Shown: positions 1-9,668 of the stretch, one piece after another
Layout: each line of letters starts with the position of its first letter
Position numbering within the stretch: the first letter of the stretch is position 1
Program-made: the position numbers and the translations under genes
Notes under the pieces: model-generated
What the model saw: the letters and a program-made list of their open reading frames with translations, nothing else
Told to the model about the DNA's origin: nothing
Databases searched by the model: none
NCBI RefSeq assembly: GCF_900114355.1
Contig: NZ_FOSS01000002.1
Location: forward strand, 540,747 to 604,746
Source of the DNA: Lysobacter sp. cf310
GTDB lineage: Bacteria > Pseudomonadota > Gammaproteobacteria > Xanthomonadales > Xanthomonadaceae
Reading direction: 5' to 3'
Length of the DNA stretch: 64,000 bases

Positions 1-242
1 CGATGGCCGTAGCGGTCGTGGCTGCGCAGGCGCGGGCGATCGCGGTGGGCGTCGAAGCTCAAGGCGTACAGGGCGTCACCGGCCAGGGCCGCATACGCGG
101 CGATCCGCTCGGCATGTTCGCCGCCGCCCTCGCGCGCGAGCGCGTCGCGCAAGGCGGCGTCGTCGCGCCACAGATCGCGCGGTGCGAACGGCGGCGGTTG
201 ATTCTCGACCCGATGGGTCGCGAACGGCGGCAGCTCGGACAT
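1..242 (-). CDS. AidB-like acyl-CoA dehydrogenase, N-terminal part (cut by window edge)
   Basis: Only the first 80 codons lie in the window; the gene runs off the left edge. The peptide begins MSELPPFATHRVENQPPPF and continues with a DLWRDDAALRDAL stretch. This resembles the N-terminus of AidB-type acyl-CoA dehydrogenases of the alkylation response (threonine/histidine, then a V-x-N-Q-P-P-P segment, then a D-x-ALR-x-AL helix). The ATG has a good Shine-Dalgarno, AGGGAG, about 7 bases upstream. AidB proteins are flavoproteins linked to protection against alkylating agents. The flavin-binding and C-terminal parts are outside the window, so the family call rests on the first 80 residues only. Confidence 0.6.
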   Translation of the reverse strand, partial: MSELPPFATHRVENQPPPFAPRDLWRDDAALRDALAREGGGEHAERIAAYAALAGDALYALSFDAHRDRPRLRSHDRYGH

Positions 243-317
243 CGTCGACTCCCTGCGAACGGTGCGAGCTTCGATTCTAGAGCGTCCGGCGCGCGGATCG
301 CGACCGCCGCGCGCCGC

Positions 318-1559
318 TCAGTCCCGCTCGCCCGTGCGCTGCTCCAGCGCCTCCAGAAAGGTCGGCGCCAGCCGCAGCGCGCCGAACCAGCCGCTGCGCA
401 GCCCGGTGAGCACGCGCAGCATCTGCCCGCGTCCGCCCGGTACCCGCGACATCGGATGGAACACCCGGTCGCGCAGCGCGGCGATGCGGTCGTAATCGGA
501 CTGGAACAGCGGCGTGAGCCAGCGGCTCCAGAAATGGTAGACGCCCACATGCTTGCGGCGCTGGCCCTGGTAGTGCGCCAGGGCGTGCGGCATGTCGGGC
601 TGCGAGCGCAAGGCGTCGCGCAGCGCCAGCGCATCCAGCAGCGCCATGTTCACGCCCTGCCCCAGTTGCGGGCTCATGGCGTGGGCGGCATCGCCCAACA
701 GCACCGCGCGATCGCGATGCCAGCGCCGCGCGACCGCATCGCGGTAGCGCGCCTGCGCCAAGCCCTGCGGCACGGCGGTGTCTCGCAGGCGCTCGCCGGC
801 CTCCGGCCACACCGCCGCGACCGCGCTGCGCCAGGCGCTCTCGTCCCGGACCGCGTCGCTGTCCAAGGCCGCGACCGGCAAGCTCCAGAAGAAACTCAGA
901 CGCTCGCTGGCGTCGCCGGGCCGGCTGCCGACCGGCAGCATGCCGATCATGCGGCGCGCGCCGACATAGCGCTGGCGCAACTCGTCCTGCCAGGCCCAAT
1001 CGCCACGCTCGACCAGGCACCATTGCGCGCCCCAGGGATAGGGCCGGTCCAGCGCCGGCGGCGCCACACCCGCGCGCAGCAGCGAGGCCGCGCCGTTGGC
1101 TACCACGACCAGATCGTAGGGGCCGTGCTCGTCACCGCCGGCGTCGCGCAACAGGCCGCGCGCATGATCGATCGCGACGATGTCGCGGCCGCAATGCACG
1201 CGCCGGCCCTCGTCCCAGGCCTCGTCGAGCAAGGCGAACAGCGCGCCGCGCTGCAGGCCCAGGCCGAAATAGCGCGGGTGCAGTTCGCGATAGCGCATGT
1301 CCATCACCGCGCGCCCGGCCACGGTTTCGCCGTAAAGGCGGCGCACGCGCGCGCCGTAGCGCAGCGCGGCGTCCAGCAGGCCCAGTTCCCACAGCACGGC
1401 CAGGCCGGTGGGCTGGAGCAGGAAGCCCGCACCGACCGGACCGAGCACCGGCGCGCGCTCGAACACCTCGACGTCGTGGCCGTCGCGACTGAGCAGCAGG
1501 GCGGCGGCTTGGCCGCCGCTGCCGTAGCCGACGATGCCGATGCGCAACGGGGTACTCAT
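318..1559 (-). CDS. FAD-dependent aromatic-type monooxygenase (UbiH/salicylate hydroxylase-like)
   Basis: A 413-residue flavoprotein monooxygenase of the PHBH fold. Residues 7-16 carry the dinucleotide-binding turn IGIVGYGSGG, and residues 287-304 carry the second FAD motif, LLGDAAHAMSPQLGQGVN. Such enzymes use NAD(P)H and O2 to hydroxylate a small, usually aromatic, substrate. The substrate cannot be read from the sequence. There is no signal peptide or membrane segment. The start is well supported by TAGGAG six bases upstream of the ATG. It is transcribed away from the cold-shock gene, whose terminator lies between them, so it is probably a separate unit. The partial AidB-like gene follows after 75 bp. 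Confidence 0.85.
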   Translation of the reverse strand: MSTPLRIGIVGYGSGGQAAALLLSRDGHDVEVFERAPVLGPVGAGFLLQPTGLAVLWELGLLDAALRYGARVRRLYGETVAGRAVMDMRYRELHPRYFGLGLQRGALFALLDEAWDEGRRVHCGRDIVAIDHARGLLRDAGGDEHGPYDLVVVANGAASLLRAGVAPPALDRPYPWGAQWCLVERGDWAWQDELRQRYVGARRMIGMLPVGSRPGDASERLSFFWSLPVAALDSDAVRDESAWRSAVAAVWPEAGERLRDTAVPQGLAQARYRDAVARRWHRDRAVLLGDAAHAMSPQLGQGVNMALLDALALRDALRSQPDMPHALAHYQGQRRKHVGVYHFWSRWLTPLFQSDYDRIAALRDRVFHPMSRVPGGRGQMLRVLTGLRSGWFGALRLAPTFLEALEQRTGERD

Positions 1560-1586
1560 GCGCGACTCCTAAGCGCATCGCGCCAA

Positions 1587-1611
1587 GAAAAAAGCCCCGC
1601 CGTAGCGGGGC
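1587..1611 (-). terminator. Rho-independent terminator of the cold-shock gene
   Basis: On the minus strand a 7-bp GCCCCGC/GCGGGGC stem with a 4-base loop (1594-1611) is followed by six T residues (plus-strand A run 1588-1593). It lies 70 bp past the stop of the cold-shock gene and upstream of the monooxygenase. Confidence 0.85.
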
Positions 1612-1680
1612 CTGGAACACAGACCGGGCCGGATCGCGGCTGCGAGCAGCGCATCCGCAAGCATCGGCCCAGCAAATCGA

Positions 1681-1887
1681 TCACGCCGCGGGCGTCACTT
1701 CGGACGCCTGCGCGCCCTTCGGTCCTTGGGTCAGCTGGTAGCTGACGCGCTGGCCTTCCTGCAAGCTGCGAAATCCCTTCGCAACGATGGCGGAGAAGTG
1801 GACGAATACATCGGCGCTGCCGTCTTCGGGCGAGATGAAGCCGAAGCCCTTGGCGTCGTTGAACCATTTCACGGTGCCGTACTGCAT
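1681..1887 (-). CDS. Cold-shock protein of the CspA family
   Basis: A 68-residue single-domain cold-shock protein that binds single-stranded RNA or DNA and acts as an RNA chaperone. RNP1 (KGFGFI, residues 13-18) and RNP2 (VFVHF, about residues 28-32) are both intact. A longer reading frame extends upstream to 1968, but family proteins start at MxxGTVKWF, and the ATG at 1887 has AAGGA six bases upstream, so the short form is chosen. The C-terminus, EVTPAA, is typical. Its own terminator (1587-1611) and promoter suggest a monocistronic unit. Confidence 0.95.
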   Translation of the reverse strand: MQYGTVKWFNDAKGFGFISPEDGSADVFVHFSAIVAKGFRSLQEGQRVSYQLTQGPKGAQASEVTPAA

Positions 1888-1957
1888 ATCCTTATTGACC
1901 TCATGCTGGATGCGTTTGTCGTGCGCCATCGCGTCGGGGCGACCGAGACGCATCGCG

Positions 1958-1988
1958 AGTATATGCAAACTGAACAGGATGATGACAA
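1958..1988 (-). promoter_or_regulatory. Candidate sigma-70 promoter of the cold-shock gene
   Basis: On the minus strand TTGTCA (plus 1983-1988) and TATACT (plus 1958-1963) are separated by 19 bases, slightly longer than the ideal 17. Transcription would start near 1951 and leave an untranslated leader of about 65 nt before the ATG at 1887. The -10 box is strong for such a GC-rich genome. Not tested. Confidence 0.5.
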
Positions 1989-2079
1989 GCGCCTGATCGG
2001 CGAATCCGGGCGTTACGACGAAGGATGCTTCGACGCAACGGCGGACTGACGCTGAGCGTCAGAAAATTTGCGATGCCGA

Positions 2080-2853
2080 TCACTTTGCCAGCAGCGTCGC
2101 CAGCAATTTCGGCAGTTCCGCGGTCGCCGCGGCGACGTGATCGAGGACGTCCTGCAGCGTGATGACTTCGTCCGGATCCGGACCTGCGCCGGCGGCCCAG
2201 TTGGCGACGATCGCCAGGCAGGCGTAATCCAGACCCAGCTCGCGCGCGAGCCCGGCCTCGGGCATGCCGGTCATGCCGACCAGATCGCAGCCGTCGCGAC
2301 GCATGCGCGCGATCTCGGCGCGCGTTTCCAGACGCGGCCCCTGGGTGGCGCCGTAGCACCCTTCCCCGACCATCGCCACGCCGGCTTCGCGCGCAGCCGC
2401 GATCACGGCCTGACGCAGGCTGCGCGTATACGGCTCGCCGAAATCCACGTGCAGCACCTCGCCGCCGCCGCGGCCTTCGGCATCGACCTCGCACAGGGTC
2501 GATATGCGCCCCCAGGTGTAGTCGATCAGCTGGTCCGGACATGCGAGCACGCGCGGGCCGAAACGCTCGGTGATGCCGCCGACGGTGTTGAGCGCGAGCA
2601 CGCGCTGCGCGCCCAAGGCCTGCAGCGCGGCGAGATTGGCGCGGTAGTTGATCGCATGCGGAGGCAGCGAATGGCCTTCGCCGTGCCGCGCCAGGAACGC
2701 GACCCGGCGCCCGCCGAGAGTGCCGATCCGGATCGGACCGGAGGGCGCGCCGTAGCGCGTGAGCGGCTGGTGGGTTTCCACGTCCGCCAGCTCGGCCAGC
2801 TTGTACAGGCCGGTGCCGCCGATGACGGCCAGATCGATGCTTGCCTCGCCCAT
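2080..2853 (-). CDS. S-methyl-5'-thioinosine phosphorylase (MTAP/PNP family)
   Basis: A 257-residue phosphorylase of the PNP/MTAP family. It carries the N-terminal GGTGLYKL phosphate-binding loop, YGATQGPRLETRAEI in the middle, and MPEAGLARELGLDYACLAIVANWAAG-type residues near 190-215. The MPEA and NWAAG forms match the Pseudomonas PA3004-type enzyme, which splits methylthioinosine rather than methylthioadenosine. Family knowledge therefore favours salvage of the methylthio-purine formed in polyamine and quorum-signal synthesis. The gene follows hpt after 1 bp (stop 2855-2857, ATG at 2853), so phosphorolysis and hypoxanthine reuse are encoded together. Methylthioadenosine cannot be excluded as substrate. 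Confidence 0.85.
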   Translation of the reverse strand: MGEASIDLAVIGGTGLYKLAELADVETHQPLTRYGAPSGPIRIGTLGGRRVAFLARHGEGHSLPPHAINYRANLAALQALGAQRVLALNTVGGITERFGPRVLACPDQLIDYTWGRISTLCEVDAEGRGGGEVLHVDFGEPYTRSLRQAVIAAAREAGVAMVGEGCYGATQGPRLETRAEIARMRRDGCDLVGMTGMPEAGLARELGLDYACLAIVANWAAGAGPDPDEVITLQDVLDHVAAATAELPKLLATLLAK

Positions 2854-2854
2854 C

Positions 2855-3424
2855 TCAGTCCTTCAATGCGTAGATCGCGGGCAGGTTGCGGCCCTGCTCG
2901 TGGTAGTCCATGCCGTAGCCGAACACGTAGCGGTCCGGCACTTCGATGCCGACGTAGTCCGCGCAGATGCCCGGCACGCAGCGATCGTGGGCCTTGACCG
3001 CGAGCGCGGCGATGCGCACCTCGCTCGCGCCCTGCTCGCGGCACCATTCTCGGATCGCGTGCAGGGTGTGGCCTTCGTCGAGGATGTCGTCGGCCAGCAG
3101 CACGCGCCGGCCGCTCAGCGAGGTCGCCGGACGGTGCTTCCAGACCAGTTCGCCGCCCGAGGTCGCGCCGCGATAGCGGGTCGCGTGCAGGTAGTCGAAC
3201 TCCAGATCCAGGCCGCGCTCGCCCAGCTCCATCGCCAACTGCGCCGCGAACGGCAGGCCGCCGTGCATCACGGTCAGATAGACCGGGCGCTCATCGGCGT
3301 AGTCGGCGCGGATGCTATCGGCCATGCGCGCGATCGCCTGTTCGAGGGTCTTGCGGTCGAACAGCAGGTCGGCGTTCTGCAGCGCCGCGGCCAGGTCGGG
3401 GCCGTTGCCGGGCTTGGCGCTCAT
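2855..3424 (-). CDS. hpt: Hypoxanthine-guanine phosphoribosyltransferase
   Basis: A 189-residue phosphoribosyltransferase. The PRPP-binding motif VLLADDILDEGHT lies at residues 108-120. The early MHGGLPFA loop (53-60) and the late aromatic VGIEVPDRYVFGYGMDY segment, which stacks on the purine, are typical of HPRT. It makes IMP or GMP from hypoxanthine or guanine and PRPP in the cytoplasm. The ATG overlaps the stop of nagZ (TGATG), so it is translationally coupled to the gene above. It precedes the methylthioinosine phosphorylase, which would release hypoxanthine as its substrate. Confidence 0.92.
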   Translation of the reverse strand: MSAKPGNGPDLAAALQNADLLFDRKTLEQAIARMADSIRADYADERPVYLTVMHGGLPFAAQLAMELGERGLDLEFDYLHATRYRGATSGGELVWKHRPATSLSGRRVLLADDILDEGHTLHAIREWCREQGASEVRIAALAVKAHDRCVPGICADYVGIEVPDRYVFGYGMDYHEQGRNLPAIYALKD

Positions 3425-4419
3425 CAGGCCAGACCCTCGACGCGGCCGCGGCTGTCGCCGTAGCGCTGGTCGGCGATCAAGCCGTCCCAGCCCATTGCGC
3501 CGCGGCCGATCAGGCCAGCCAGCGCCATGGTGTTGAGCTTGCGCCCGGCGACCGCGGCCAGGGACTCGTCGACCAGGTTCGGATGGCAGACCAACACCAC
3601 GTCGCAGCCCGCGTCCAGATGCGCGTCGATGCGCGCCTTGACGCCGCCAACCGAGAACGCCGCGGCCATGCCGATGTCGTCGCTGAAGACCACGCCGCGG
3701 AAGCCCATCTCCTTGCGCAGGATCTGTTCGATCCAGCGCGGCGAGTAGCCGGCCGGTTCCGGCGCCACCTCCGGATAGACCACGTGCGCCATCATCACCG
3801 CGTCGGCCTTGGCCTCGATGCCGGCGACGAACGGAATCAGATCGGTCGCGCGCATCTCGTCCAGGCTGCGGCGATCGACGGCGTTGTCGAAGTGGGTGTC
3901 CTCGAGCACCGAGCCATGGCCCGGGAAATGCTTGAGCGTCGCAGCCATGCCGGCCGCGTGCATGCCGCGCACGTAGGCGCGGGTGAATTCGGCGACCACC
4001 TGCGGATCGGCATCGAAGGCGCGATCGCCGATGGCGCGATTGCCGCGGCCCAGATCGACCACCGGCGCGAAACTGAGGTCGACGCCGCTGGCTTGCACTT
4101 CCTGCGCCATCAGCCAGGCATGCTCCTCGGCCAGCTTGAGCGCCGCGGCGGGATCGCTCGCGTAGCGGCGGCCGAACCCTTCCAGCGCCGGCAGCGCGCT
4201 GTAGCCCTCGCGGAAACGCTGCACGCGCCCGCCTTCCTGGTCCACGCAGATCAGCTGCGGACGCGGCGCGGCCTCCCGGATCGCGGCCGACAGCTCGGCG
4301 ACCTGCGCCTTGGAGGCGAAGTTGCGGGTGAACAGGATCACGCCGGCGCAGGCATCGTGCTGCAACCAGTCGCGCTCTTGCGCGGTGAGTTCGGTACCGG
4401 CGACGCCGATCACGAGCAT
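3424..4419 (-). CDS. nagZ: Beta-N-acetylhexosaminidase NagZ
   Basis: A 331-residue family GH3 enzyme, the usual NagZ length. The signature KHFPGHG is at residues 163-169, with the flexible catalytic loop histidine, and the nucleophile aspartate lies in FSDDIGM near residue 247. It removes GlcNAc from anhydromuropeptides in cytoplasmic peptidoglycan recycling, which in many gammaproteobacteria also feeds the signal that induces AmpC beta-lactamase. There is no signal peptide, as expected. Shine-Dalgarno AGGAG precedes the ATG. It is the first gene of the nagZ-hpt-MTIP unit. Confidence 0.95.
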   Translation of the reverse strand: MLVIGVAGTELTAQERDWLQHDACAGVILFTRNFASKAQVAELSAAIREAAPRPQLICVDQEGGRVQRFREGYSALPALEGFGRRYASDPAAALKLAEEHAWLMAQEVQASGVDLSFAPVVDLGRGNRAIGDRAFDADPQVVAEFTRAYVRGMHAAGMAATLKHFPGHGSVLEDTHFDNAVDRRSLDEMRATDLIPFVAGIEAKADAVMMAHVVYPEVAPEPAGYSPRWIEQILRKEMGFRGVVFSDDIGMAAAFSVGGVKARIDAHLDAGCDVVLVCHPNLVDESLAAVAGRKLNTMALAGLIGRGAMGWDGLIADQRYGDSRGRVEGLA

Positions 4420-4623
4420 GCGGGGACTCCTAGCGGGTATGGCTGCGCTGACTGCGCGGGGCCATTGTCTCGCAGAAGCCGCTACAGGCGTAGTCCGGGG
4501 CCGTTGCGGGCGCGGCGGCGCCGGTTTCGGGGCATTTCACGAAATGGCAACGATGGCGGGACCCGGCTTTGCGCCTGGACAGCGTCGCTCTCAACCCGCC
4601 GGCCAGCGGGCGCCGCCCACTGG

Positions 4624-4662
4624 CGTTCAGTCGCGCACGAACCTGCGGTTCGTAAACGCACG
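4624..4662 (+). repeat. Dispersed 39-bp repeat, copy 1
   Basis: CGTTCAG(T/C)CG(C/T)GCACGAA is followed by a CTG(C/T)GG(T/C)TCGTAAACGCACG half. It matches 5714-5752 at about 34 of 39 positions. A CGAACC-TGC-GGTTCG hairpin sits in the middle of this copy. It lies in the 272-bp spacer between nagZ and the CYTH gene, where I see no gene. Confidence 0.75.
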
Positions 4663-4691
4663 CCCTCCCCTCTCCAAGCGGGAAGCCAAAT

Positions 4692-5207
4692 TCAAGGCGC
4701 CTCGCCGGAGCGCTCGTCGGCGCTCCAGTCGGCGTAGGGGCGCGTGGCCAGGGCCAGGTTGTAGTAGCGCGCCGCGTCGGTGACCTCGCGGCCCAGCCAG
4801 TCCGGACGGGCATAGGCTTCGTCGGCACGTTCCAGCTCCAGCTCGGCCACCACCAGCCCGGCGTTGTCGCCCAGGAACTCGTCGACCTCCCAAAGGTGGC
4901 CCTGGTGCTCGACGTAATGGCGACGCTTGTCGATCGTACCGCCGGTGCACAGCGCCATCAGCGCGCGCGCGTCGGCGACCGGAATCGGGTAGTCGAACTC
5001 CTGCCGGGTATGACCCAGCTCGCGCGACTTCAAGTTCAGATACGCCGCATCGCCCGCGACGCGCACCCGCACCGACGCCTTCATCGCACCGCTGTCGAGC
5101 GTGGCCAGGTCGTTGAGATACCCCTGCGCCATCGGCACGACTTCACGCGCCGCCTCGCGCCAGCCGTCACTCGAGACCAGAAATTTGCGTTCGATTTCGA
5201 TACCCAT
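4692..5207 (-). CDS. CYTH domain protein (inorganic triphosphatase / CyaB-like)
   Basis: A 171-residue protein made of a single CYTH triphosphate-tunnel domain. The ExExK signature is right at the N-terminus (MGIEIERKFLV), followed by the alternating acidic and basic strands that line the tunnel (for example SVRVRVAGDAAYLNLKS and EVDEFLGDNAGLVVAELEL). Stand-alone bacterial CYTH proteins of this size are mostly metal-dependent tripolyphosphatases; a few are class IV adenylate cyclases. The substrate cannot be told from sequence. It is monocistronic, with repeat-containing spacers on both sides. Confidence 0.85.
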   Translation of the reverse strand: MGIEIERKFLVSSDGWREAAREVVPMAQGYLNDLATLDSGAMKASVRVRVAGDAAYLNLKSRELGHTRQEFDYPIPVADARALMALCTGGTIDKRRHYVEHQGHLWEVDEFLGDNAGLVVAELELERADEAYARPDWLGREVTDAARYYNLALATRPYADWSADERSGEAP

Positions 5208-5304
5208 GCATGCCCCGTAGCGCCGGCCATGACCGCACAGCCGTCTTGTTCAAATCAGACCGCGCAACGATACCGCCAATCAGCCCAACCGTCGCCCCAA
5301 TCGG

Positions 5305-5367
<63 letters not shown>

Positions 5368-5443
5368 CGGCATTGAAGTCCAAAAGCACCGCACTCACAC
5401 AGACAACCGTAGACCCGAAGGGCGGCGCGCAGGACGCGCGCCG

Positions 5444-5477
5444 TTTTTCGATAGGACAAGGATGTCCTATCGAAAAA
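5444..5477. repeat. Perfect 15-bp inverted repeat
   Basis: The arms are 5444-5458 (TTTTTCGATAGGACA) and 5463-5477 (its exact complement), with a 4-base AGGA loop. An A/T run flanks the stem on both sides, so it could act as a bidirectional terminator, or it may be part of a dispersed repeat element. A second stem-forming element with GGTTACTTT and AAAGTGACC arms follows at about 5535-5592. Confidence 0.85.
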
Positions 5478-5654
5478 TCCCGGCGCACGCACCGAACTCG
5501 CAAGGGAGGGTTGGTCACGCCAGCCCTTCTCTTTGGTTACTTTTGACCGAAGGGAATCCAGACGGACTCTTGGGCTAGCAAGAGAAAGTGACCCGCATGC
5601 GCAGCAGGCGGAAGCTGTTGACCTTCGGTCTGAAAAGACGACAGCAAAGCAAAA

Positions 5655-5692
5655 GCAAATCCTCCCCAACCCTCCTTTTTCAAAGGAGGGCG
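5655..5692 (+). repeat. Dispersed GCAAATCC(C/T)CC hairpin repeat, copy A
   Basis: GCAAATCCTCCCC, then a CCCTCC-TTTTTCAAA-GGAGGG hairpin. It is homologous to 48677-48714, where the stem is CCCCC/GGGGG. The compensating stem changes suggest the hairpin itself is what is conserved. Confidence 0.75.
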
Positions 5693-5713
5693 CTAGAAGC
5701 AAGAACCTGCTCG

Positions 5714-5752
5714 CGTTCAGCCGTGCACGAATCTGTGGCTCGTAAACGCACG
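5714..5752 (+). repeat. Dispersed 39-bp repeat, copy 2
   Basis: Second copy of the element at 4624-4662, ending in the same CTCGTAAACGCACG or TTCGTAAACGCACG tail. It lies in the repeat island upstream of the S8 protease. Confidence 0.75.
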
Positions 5753-5899
5753 ATTTCGCCCCTTAAATGGAGAGGCCACGGTCTAAAAGCTCACCCGCGA
5801 CACTTCCGTGCCCTTAGCCCCGCCCAGACGCGATCGCCGCAGCCGAACCTGGCCAGAATTTTTATGAATAGCCGCACGCAAGAGCGATCGTGCCCCTCG

Positions 5900-5915
5900 C
5901 TGGCACGCTTAATGC
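5900..5915 (+). promoter_or_regulatory. Sigma-54-like promoter of the S8 protease
   Basis: CTGGCACG-CTTA-ATGC matches the RpoN consensus TGGCACG-N4-TTGC at all but one position. GG at 5902-5903 and GC at 5914-5915 are separated by the required 10 bases. Transcription would start near 5927, about 120 nt before the ATG at 6048. RpoN promoters need an enhancer-binding activator; none is encoded nearby. Confidence 0.5.
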
Positions 5916-6047
5916 GCCAATTTGGCAGCAATCCCGGCCTACCGCCGCCTCACGCGCTGCGATGCAGCAAGCATCCTGGGATTTTCCCGCTACATTCGCC
6001 CGCAGCCGCCCTCTGCCTGGGCGGTCTTACCAGAGGTCTTTAGCCTT

Positions 6048-7424
<1,377 letters not shown>

Positions 7425-7459
7425 ACCGCAACAGCGACCATGCGTTAGCGATACGGAAG

Positions 7460-7486
7460 AACCCGGCCTAGGCCGGGTTCTTTTTT
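7460..7486 (+). terminator. Rho-independent terminator of the S8 protease
   Basis: A fully palindromic 20-base stem, AACCCGGCCT and its complement (7460-7479), is followed by C and six T residues. It lies between the protease and the convergent rlmD. Confidence 0.9.
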
Positions 7487-7521
7487 GACGGACGAAGCAG
7501 CGTCAGGCCGCCGCTTAGGCA

Positions 7522-8865
7522 TCAAGGCTCGAACAGCGCGATCGACTCCACGTGCGCCGTATGCGGGAACATGTCCATCACCCCCGCCGCGCGCAGCTTC
7601 CAACCCTTCTCCCGCACCAGATAGCCCGCATCGCGCGCCAGCGACGCCGGATGGCAGCTCACATAGACGATGCGCTTGAACTGCTTCAAAGGCAGCTGGG
7701 TCAGCACGAAGTCGGCGCCCGAGCGCGGCGGATCCAACAGCAGACGATCGAAACCCTCGCGCATCCAGGCCTCGCCGCTGAGATCCTTGCCCAGATCGGC
7801 CGCGTAGAACTGCGCATTCGCCAAACCGTTGCGCTCGGCGTTCTCGCGCGCACGCTTGACCAGACCGGCCTCGCCTTCCACGCCCACCACCTCGCGCACC
7901 TGGCGTGCCAGCGGCAGAGTGAAGTTGCCCAGCCCCGCGAACAGATCCAGCACCCGATCGTCCGGCTGCGGCGCCAGCAGGTCCAGCGCGTGCTGGATCA
8001 TGCGGCCATTGAGTCCGGCATTGACCTGGATGAAGTCGAGCGGGCGGAACGCCAGCTCCAGATTCCACTCCGGCAGCGAGAACGCCAGGCGCGGCTCGGC
8101 CGGCCACAGCGGATGCACGCTGTCGACGCCGCCCGGTTGCAGGAACACCGCGAACCGATGCTCGCGCGCGAACGCGACGATGGCCTCGCGGTCGGAGTCC
8201 GACAACGGCGACAGATGACGGAAGGTCAGCGCCACGCCGCTGTGCGCGTTGTCGCCGTCGTCGGGCATGGCGTCGCCGGCGATGAATTCGACCTGCGGAA
8301 TCTCGCGGCGCGCCTGCAGACTATCGACCAAGGCCGCGAGCGCGGCGATCTTGTCGCCGATCGCGGGAATCACGGTCTCGCAGCGCGCGATGTCGGCGAC
8401 GAAACGCGGATCGGTCTCGCGAAAGCCGACCAGGGTCTTGTCTTTCTTCTCGACCCGGCGCACCGAGAACCGGCCCTTGCGGCGATAGCCCCAGGCCGAA
8501 TCGGTGAGCGCGGGCAGGACCCGCTCGGGCGTCACGTGGCCGATGCGCTCGAGGTTCTCCAGCAGCACGTTCTGCTTGGCCAGGATCTGCTGATCCTCGG
8601 CCATGTGCTGCAGGGCGCAGCCGCCGCAGGTGCCGAAATGCCGGCAGCGCGGCACGACGCGGTCGGCCGAGGCTTCCAGCACCTCCAGCGTCACCGCTTC
8701 GTCGTAGCTGCGCGAGCGCGCGGTCTGCTTGGCCATCACGCGTTCGCCGGGCAAGGCGCCGGCGATGAAGACCGCTTTGCCGTCCGGGCGCCGGGCGACG
8801 CCGCGGCCATCATGGGTGAGGCCGCCGATGGCGGCCTCGAAGGGGGTTTGATCGATGCGGGCCAC
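7522..8865 (-). CDS. rlmD: 23S rRNA (uracil-1939-C5)-methyltransferase RlmD
   Basis: A 447-residue enzyme with an N-terminal TRAM RNA-binding domain (residues 1-65), an iron-sulfur cluster set Cys74-x5-Cys80-x2-Cys83 (CRHFGTCGGC) with a fourth cysteine near 162, and a C-terminal SAM-dependent domain containing VLDLFAGLGNFTLPLA. The catalytic motifs DPPRSGAD and YVSCHPASLARD carry the nucleophilic cysteine. It methylates U1939 of 23S rRNA. Presence of the Fe-S set distinguishes it from RlmC-type relatives only partly, but length and TRAM domain fit RlmD. It stands alone, convergent with the protease. Confidence 0.92.
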   Translation of the reverse strand: MARIDQTPFEAAIGGLTHDGRGVARRPDGKAVFIAGALPGERVMAKQTARSRSYDEAVTLEVLEASADRVVPRCRHFGTCGGCALQHMAEDQQILAKQNVLLENLERIGHVTPERVLPALTDSAWGYRRKGRFSVRRVEKKDKTLVGFRETDPRFVADIARCETVIPAIGDKIAALAALVDSLQARREIPQVEFIAGDAMPDDGDNAHSGVALTFRHLSPLSDSDREAIVAFAREHRFAVFLQPGGVDSVHPLWPAEPRLAFSLPEWNLELAFRPLDFIQVNAGLNGRMIQHALDLLAPQPDDRVLDLFAGLGNFTLPLARQVREVVGVEGEAGLVKRARENAERNGLANAQFYAADLGKDLSGEAWMREGFDRLLLDPPRSGADFVLTQLPLKQFKRIVYVSCHPASLARDAGYLVREKGWKLRAAGVMDMFPHTAHVESIALFEP

Positions 8866-8975
8866 AGCTGCTGGCAGGAATCAAAGGCCGCGCATTGTCG
8901 CAGATGCGGGGCGATGCTGCCGGAATCGCGCGCATCCGGCCGAATGCGCTCCGCCATGCCCGACTTCATGCGCCC

Positions 8976-9010
8976 AAAACGCCGACGGCCCGCGCGGGGC
9001 GGGCCGTCGG
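8976..9010 (-). terminator. Rho-independent terminator after ydbL-like gene
   Basis: On the minus strand an 11-bp stem (CCGACGGCCCG at 8982-8992 and its complement at 9000-9010) with a 7-base loop, then a short T run (plus A run 8976-8979). It sits 15 bp past the stop of the YdbL-family gene. Confidence 0.8.
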
Positions 9011-9024
9011 GGAGCGCTGCGCGC

Positions 9025-9633
9025 TTACTTCTGCTTCCAGCCGCCGCCGGCGTCCTGGTACCACCAACCGGCGCGGGCGCTGTCGGTCCACTGGCGCGCG
9101 AACACCTTGCGGATCTGCGGTTCCCACTCCGGATGGCCGTTGGCCACCGCGACCTCGCGGTAGACCGCGGCCGAGTCGCGGTTCTGGTCGGCCACCGCCT
9201 GGTTCACGCCGACCCGCTCGGCCAGCGGAATCTTGGCCGCGTCGCGCACGTCGATGCTGCCGTCGTTGCCGAAACCCAGCGCGCCGGAATCGAAGTGCGC
9301 GCGCAGCTGGCCGTCGAAGCGACCCTTCATGCGCGCCTGGATGGCCTGGATCGCCGGCGTCTTGATGGTGATGTCTGGCGAGGACTGCGCATAGGCGCTG
9401 CCGATGCCGACCAGCGACAGCCAGTCGATGCGCGGGCCCAGCGAAGCGCTCTGCCCGCCCGACTTGGGCGTCGGCGCGGGCGCTGGGGTGGCCGGCTGGG
9501 CGTCGTCGCCGATCACCTTCTCGACGAACTCCTTGGCCGCTTCCTTGGCCTCGGCGGCCGGGAAGTACACGTTGATCGTGACGCAGGCCGTAAGCATCAC
9601 GGCGGCGACCGGCAAACCCATCCAACGGCGCAT
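9025..9633 (-). CDS. YdbL-family (DUF1318) lipoprotein, possibly a YnbE-YdbL fusion
   Basis: A 202-residue protein. The N-terminus is a lipoprotein signal with lipobox LTAC (Cys17), followed at once by VTINVYFPAAEAKEAA. Residues about 115-202 form the DUF1318/YdbL domain (MKGRFDGQL, PLAERVGVNQAVADQN, and the C-terminal GWWYQDAGGGWKQK). In E. coli ydbH is followed by the small lipoprotein gene ynbE and then ydbL; here a single gene follows ydbH after 35 bp. The TINVYFP segment after the lipid cysteine resembles YnbE's ITINMNV region, so this may combine both. Known role of the system: an envelope-spanning bridge for phospholipid transport, with YdbL controlling YnbE assembly. The fusion is inference. 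Confidence 0.75.
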   Translation of the reverse strand: MRRWMGLPVAAVMLTACVTINVYFPAAEAKEAAKEFVEKVIGDDAQPATPAPAPTPKSGGQSASLGPRIDWLSLVGIGSAYAQSSPDITIKTPAIQAIQARMKGRFDGQLRAHFDSGALGFGNDGSIDVRDAAKIPLAERVGVNQAVADQNRDSAAVYREVAVANGHPEWEPQIRKVFARQWTDSARAGWWYQDAGGGWKQK

Positions 9634-9668
9634 GTTCGTTTCCTTCTGAAGAATGTTCTACGACGGGT

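Noticed and set aside
5922..6047. Longer N-terminus for the S8 protease
   Set aside because: It would place residues before a complete signal peptide and overlap the sigma-54-like promoter region; the ATG at 6048 fits better.
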